This document shows, one piece after another, positions 61,115-64,000 of a DNA stretch of 64,000 nucleotides; position 1 is the stretch's first letter, and each line of letters opens with the position of its first letter. A program made the translations under genes and the position numbers. Below the pieces are notes generated by a model. The model saw nothing but the letters and a program-made list of their open reading frames with translations. It made no database searches and was not told the DNA's origin. The stretch is taken from positions 62,001 through 126,000 of the forward strand of contig NZ_JACAPR010000006.1 in NCBI RefSeq assembly GCF_013385635.1, in the 5' to 3' direction. Source of the stretch: Pseudomonas gingeri. GTDB lineage: Bacteria; Pseudomonadota; Gammaproteobacteria; Pseudomonadales; Pseudomonadaceae.

Positions 61115-61736
61115 ACCAGTTCTGCACATTGCAGGTGGCAAACGGACTGGTGCTGCAGTCGCCGTTGGCCAGGGCCGTGCGCAGTTTCTCGACATCGGCC
61201 TTCATCATGTAGCGGATGCCGTCCTTGAAGTGCGAACTGTCGCCGAACCCGCCCTGGGTCATCTCGCTCAGGGCGTCTTCCTTGCTCCAGCCCTCGACGA
61301 CCACGCGGTACATGGCGGCCATCAGGCCGGTGCGGTCGGAGCCGTGCTTGCAGTGCATCAGCACCGGGCCGTTGGCCTGGGCGTCCTTGATCGCCCGCAA
61401 TGCGGCCAGCACGTCGGCATCGTCGACATGGTTGGTCCGGTACGGCAGTTGCACCTGTTTGATGCCCGGTGCGAAGAGCCAGCTGGCATCCGATTCCGGC
61501 AGGAAGGTGATCACCGTGCCGATCTTCAATTGCTCCAGCAACGGCAAGGCGTCCTTGTCCGGCAAGGCGCTGCGGTAGAGCGTCGGGCTCATTTCGTTCA
61601 GGTTGTATTTGCTGCCGACGGGCTGTGCCCATTGCGCCGGACGCTCGGCGGGCGAGCTGTCGGCTTGGGCCAGGGGCAGCAGGAACAGGCTGGTCAAGGC
61701 CAGGCCGAGGCTGGAGAGGACACGAAGAAGCGACAT
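61092..61736 (-). CDS. Exported tyrosine/dual-specificity phosphatase
   Basis: 214 residues, signal peptide MSLLRVLSSLGLALTSLFLL to about AQA. Active site HCKHGSDRTG, nucleophile C129 and R135 (C-x5-R), in the DSP/PTEN-like fold. Periplasmic. Relatives have been tied to biofilm or c-di-GMP signalling (TpbA), but that cannot be concluded here. Confidence 0.85.
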   Translation of the reverse strand: MSLLRVLSSLGLALTSLFLLPLAQADSSPAERPAQWAQPVGSKYNLNEMSPTLYRSALPDKDALPLLEQLKIGTVITFLPESDASWLFAPGIKQVQLPYRTNHVDDADVLAALRAIKDAQANGPVLMHCKHGSDRTGLMAAMYRVVVEGWSKEDALSEMTQGGFGDSSHFKDGIRYMMKADVEKLRTALANGDCSTSPFATCNVQNWFKSANAH

Positions 61737-61876
61737 GGGAAAATGACCGAGAGAGGGACAATGTGCCGCAGCATGGCGTGCAGTCGGTCAAGGGCCTGTG
61801 AGGCGGGTGTCAAAGATTCGTGATCGGGGCGGGACGCCTGCCCGACGGTGCTAGGCAGATGCGTCAGACTCCATTA

Positions 61877-61892
61877 CTGTATATAAATACAG
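61877..61892. promoter_or_regulatory. LexA (SOS) box upstream of the radical SAM gene
   Basis: CTGTATATAAATACAG fits the LexA consensus CTG-N10-CAG, with alternating AT centre. The symmetry extends to perfect 12-bp arms (CCATTACTGTAT / ATACAGTAATGG, 61871-61898). It sits 17 bp before the start codon. Confidence 0.93.
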
Positions 61893-61909
61893 TAATGGAG
61901 CATTCTCCG

Positions 61910-62968
61910 ATGTCCACCCCTCTTCCGCCCCGTGGCCGTGGCACGGCGGCCAACCCGCACAACCGCTTCGCGCCGAACCGCTCGGTGGCCGAGGACGACG
62001 GCTGGTACCAGGAAGTCCCGCTGACCCAGGGTACCGAGGTGCGCATCGAGACGGCGAAGACCATCATCACCCGCAACACCTCCCCCGACCTGCCCTTCGA
62101 TCGCTCCATCAATCCCTATCGCGGCTGCGAGCATGGCTGCATCTACTGCTATGCACGGCCCAGCCATGCCTATTGGGACATGTCGCCGGGGCTGGATTTC
62201 GAGACCCGGCTGATCGCCAAGAGCAACGCGCCACAGGTGCTGGAGCAGCAGTTGTCGAAGCCGGGTTATCGCTGCGCGCCGATCAACCTGGGTTCCAACA
62301 CCGACCCTTACCAGCCGATCGAACGCGAGCACCAGCTGACCCGGCGCACCCTGGAAGTGCTGCTGCGCTACCGGCACCCGGTGACGATCGTGACCAAGGG
62401 CTCGCTGATCCTGCGGGACCTGGACCTGCTGGTGGAACTGTCCCGGCAGCGGCTGGTGGCGGTGATGATCAGCCTGACCACCCTGGATGACGAACTCAAG
62501 CGCATCCTCGAACCCCGGGCGGCGGCGCCCAAGGCGCGCCTGCGGGCCATCCGGGTGATGCGCGAGGCGGGCATCCCGGTGGGGGTGTTGTGCTCGCCGA
62601 TGATTCCGATGATCAACGACAGCGAGATCGAGAGCCTGCTCACCGAGGCCCATGCCGCCGGTGCCCAGAGCGCGGCCTACATGATGCTGCGCCTGCCCCT
62701 GGAGGTGGCGCCGCTGTTCGAGGAGTGGCTGGCGGCCCATTATCCACAGCGTGCCGCCCACGTTCTGAGCCTGATTCGCCAGAGCCGTGGCGGTGAATTG
62801 TATGACAGCCGTTTCGGTGCACGCATGCGTGGTGAAGGCCCTTTCGCCGACCTGCTGGCCCAGCGTTTTGCCAAGGCGATCAAGCGCCTCGGGCTTGATC
62901 GCCGGGAAGGATTCAACCTCGATTGCAGCCTTTTCTGCCCGCCGGGCGCACAGATGTCATTGCTCTGA
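61910..62968 (+). CDS. PA0069-family radical SAM protein (SPL-like), SOS-controlled
   Basis: 352 residues from ATG 61910 (ATGGAG ribosome site); ATG 61895 is an alternative. Cys cluster C73-x3-C77-x2-C80 in NPYRGCEHGCIYCYARPSHA; the CxxxCxxC plus the YARP follow-on are as in spore photoproduct lyase-like proteins. The homologue in P. aeruginosa (PA0069) is a member of the LexA regulon. Reaction unknown; DNA repair is a natural guess. DnaA box at 62740-62748 on Tyr-Pro-Gln codons. Confidence 0.93.
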   Translation: MSTPLPPRGRGTAANPHNRFAPNRSVAEDDGWYQEVPLTQGTEVRIETAKTIITRNTSPDLPFDRSINPYRGCEHGCIYCYARPSHAYWDMSPGLDFETRLIAKSNAPQVLEQQLSKPGYRCAPINLGSNTDPYQPIEREHQLTRRTLEVLLRYRHPVTIVTKGSLILRDLDLLVELSRQRLVAVMISLTTLDDELKRILEPRAAAPKARLRAIRVMREAGIPVGVLCSPMIPMINDSEIESLLTEAHAAGAQSAAYMMLRLPLEVAPLFEEWLAAHYPQRAAHVLSLIRQSRGGELYDSRFGARMRGEGPFADLLAQRFAKAIKRLGLDRREGFNLDCSLFCPPGAQMSLL

Positions 62969-63007
62969 CGTAAGCTCTGGAGTAGGACTTGTGTAGGATT
63001 ACCAGTC

Positions 63008-63028
63008 ATCTCCATGTACGGCGGAGAT
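63008..63028. other. Hairpin in the gap before the carbonic anhydrase
   Basis: ATCTCC / GGAGAT with a 9-nt loop. No T tract. The 264-bp gap 62969-63232 otherwise holds nothing I can name, apart from the carbonic anhydrase leader. Confidence 0.3.
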
Positions 63029-63232
63029 ACCCCCTGCGGAAGATGTGGAACGCCCGTTCTAGAGCCTCTGATTCAGTTTGAGTTAAGTTTTTAAGGGTAT
63101 GGTGATTGCGCCTGTTTCCTACAAATGACAGGCAGTGTTCAAGGAATCGGGCGTGCTGACCCGAAGAACGCTGGCTCTGAGCAAGCCAAATCAGGAAAAT
63201 CCCCTTCAATCCGTCAGAAAAGAGGATGAATC

Positions 63233-63964
63233 ATGAGTGACAAGGATAAACAGCCATTGGCTGCGTCGGCTTCAGTGCTCCCCGAGACCGAAAGCGCCGA
63301 TGCAGCACTGCAGCATATCGTCGATGGCTTTCTGCATTTTCATCATGAAGTCTTTCCGCAGCAGCAAGAACTCTTCAAGAAGCTCGCCACGGCGCAGCAA
63401 CCGCGGGCGATGTTCATTACGTGCGCCGACTCGCGCATCGTTCCCGAACTGATCACCCAAAGCTCCCCCGGCGACCTGTTCGTCACCCGCAATGTCGGTA
63501 ACGTGGTGCCGCCTTACGGGCAGATGAACGGTGGTGTCTCGACTGCCATCGAATACGCCGTGCTGGCGTTGGGCGTGCAGCACATCATCGTCTGCGGGCA
63601 TTCGGACTGCGGTGCGATGCGTGCGGTGCTGACCCCCGAAAGCCTGGAAAAGATGCCCACGGTCAAAGCCTGGTTGCGCCATGCCGAAGTGGCGAAAACC
63701 ATGGTCCAGGAAAACTGCGACTGCGCCAATGAAGGCGAAAGCATGCAGGTGCTGACCGAGGAGAACGTGATCGCCCAGTTGCAGCATCTGCGCACCCATC
63801 CGTCGGTGGCTTCGCGCATGGCCAACGGGCACCTGTTCATCCACGGCTGGATCTACAACATCGAAACCAGCGAAATCAAAGCCTATGACGCGGATCGGGG
63901 CTGTTTCCTGCCTCTGGACGGCACTCGTCCAATCCCGAGCGCGACGCCCAAGGCCCGCTTCTGA
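63233..63964 (+). CDS. Beta-class carbonic anhydrase
   Basis: CO2/bicarbonate interconversion. 243 residues. Zinc ligands C64 (TCADSR, with D66-x-R68), H123 and C126 (CGHSDCGAMR). N-terminal extension of about 25 residues. Corresponds in style to the P. aeruginosa psCA1 group; a SulP bicarbonate transporter is often next door but lies outside the window. Confidence 0.93.
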   Translation: MSDKDKQPLAASASVLPETESADAALQHIVDGFLHFHHEVFPQQQELFKKLATAQQPRAMFITCADSRIVPELITQSSPGDLFVTRNVGNVVPPYGQMNGGVSTAIEYAVLALGVQHIIVCGHSDCGAMRAVLTPESLEKMPTVKAWLRHAEVAKTMVQENCDCANEGESMQVLTEENVIAQLQHLRTHPSVASRMANGHLFIHGWIYNIETSEIKAYDADRGCFLPLDGTRPIPSATPKARF

Positions 63965-64000
63965 AGCCTGAAGCTTTTCTCAATCGATAGGGTTCTGCCA

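Overview
The window is a chromosomal origin segment of a Pseudomonas, most likely of the fluorescens/putida side of the genus. The gene order mnmE-yidC-yidD-rnpA-rpmH / oriC / dnaA-dnaN-recF-gyrB is the classic Pseudomonas origin. It is followed by plsC, gmhB, glyS, glyQ, tag, lpxL, pilZ, trkA, rsmB, fmt, def, the LysM gene, dprA, tsaC, qor, hemF, aroE, the betC region, trpBA/trpI and others, in the same relative order as early PA00xx genes of P. aeruginosa as I recall them. Many GTAGGAGC.. and GTGGGAGCGGGCTTGC.. type REP palindromes sit between genes, which also fits this genus.

Layout. 1-3817 (minus): partial mnmE, yidC, yidD, rnpA, rpmH. 3818-4383: oriC with four perfect DnaA boxes and an AT-rich stretch. 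4384-10598 (plus): dnaA, dnaN, recF (carrying two parS centromere palindromes) and gyrB. 10714-16052: an accessory block between gyrB and plsC, made of a frameshifted ImmA/IrrE-type metallopeptidase with a decaying tail, a LysR regulator, a GMC oxidoreductase and an MHS-family transporter. 16182-33509: conserved housekeeping genes (lipid acylation, heptose synthesis, Gly-tRNA synthetase, DNA repair, K+ uptake, rRNA methylation, formyl-Met metabolism, DNA uptake/processing, tRNA modification, haem and shikimate synthesis). 33649-38996: choline-sulfate catabolism (SulP, choline-binding protein, choline sulfatase, LysR). 39035-39946: small conserved genes.

40133-42504 is an AT-rich island with two adjacent genes I do not recognise. 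They look like secreted effectors. They share a diverged N-terminal domain, and the upstream one carries three perfect and two imperfect R-S-x-S-x-P motifs (14-3-3 mode I), the first three at exactly 24-residue spacing. This is the most interesting locus of the window.

42713-45750: trpBA with the divergent activator trpI. 45895-54757: small stress or envelope proteins (DUF883, dodecin, two DUF1161 paralogues, OsmC), a luciferase-like oxidoreductase, lipoproteins, a HAD phosphatase, a gamma-carbonic anhydrase homologue, prlC and a YheV-like protein. 54821-59782 (minus): an AraC - MFS - aldehyde dehydrogenase - MetA-type outer-membrane protein cluster that looks like aromatic aldehyde catabolism. 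60167-63964: a LysR, a periplasmic tyrosine/dual-specificity phosphatase, a radical SAM protein behind a textbook LexA box, and a beta-carbonic anhydrase.

A second window-scale feature is the excess of perfect DnaA boxes (TTATCCACA): I count 21, of which only four are in oriC. They are dense up to about 39 kb and almost absent after that. I saw no tRNA, rRNA, IS element or CRISPR array. All calls are from reading the sequence and recalled family knowledge; no search was run.
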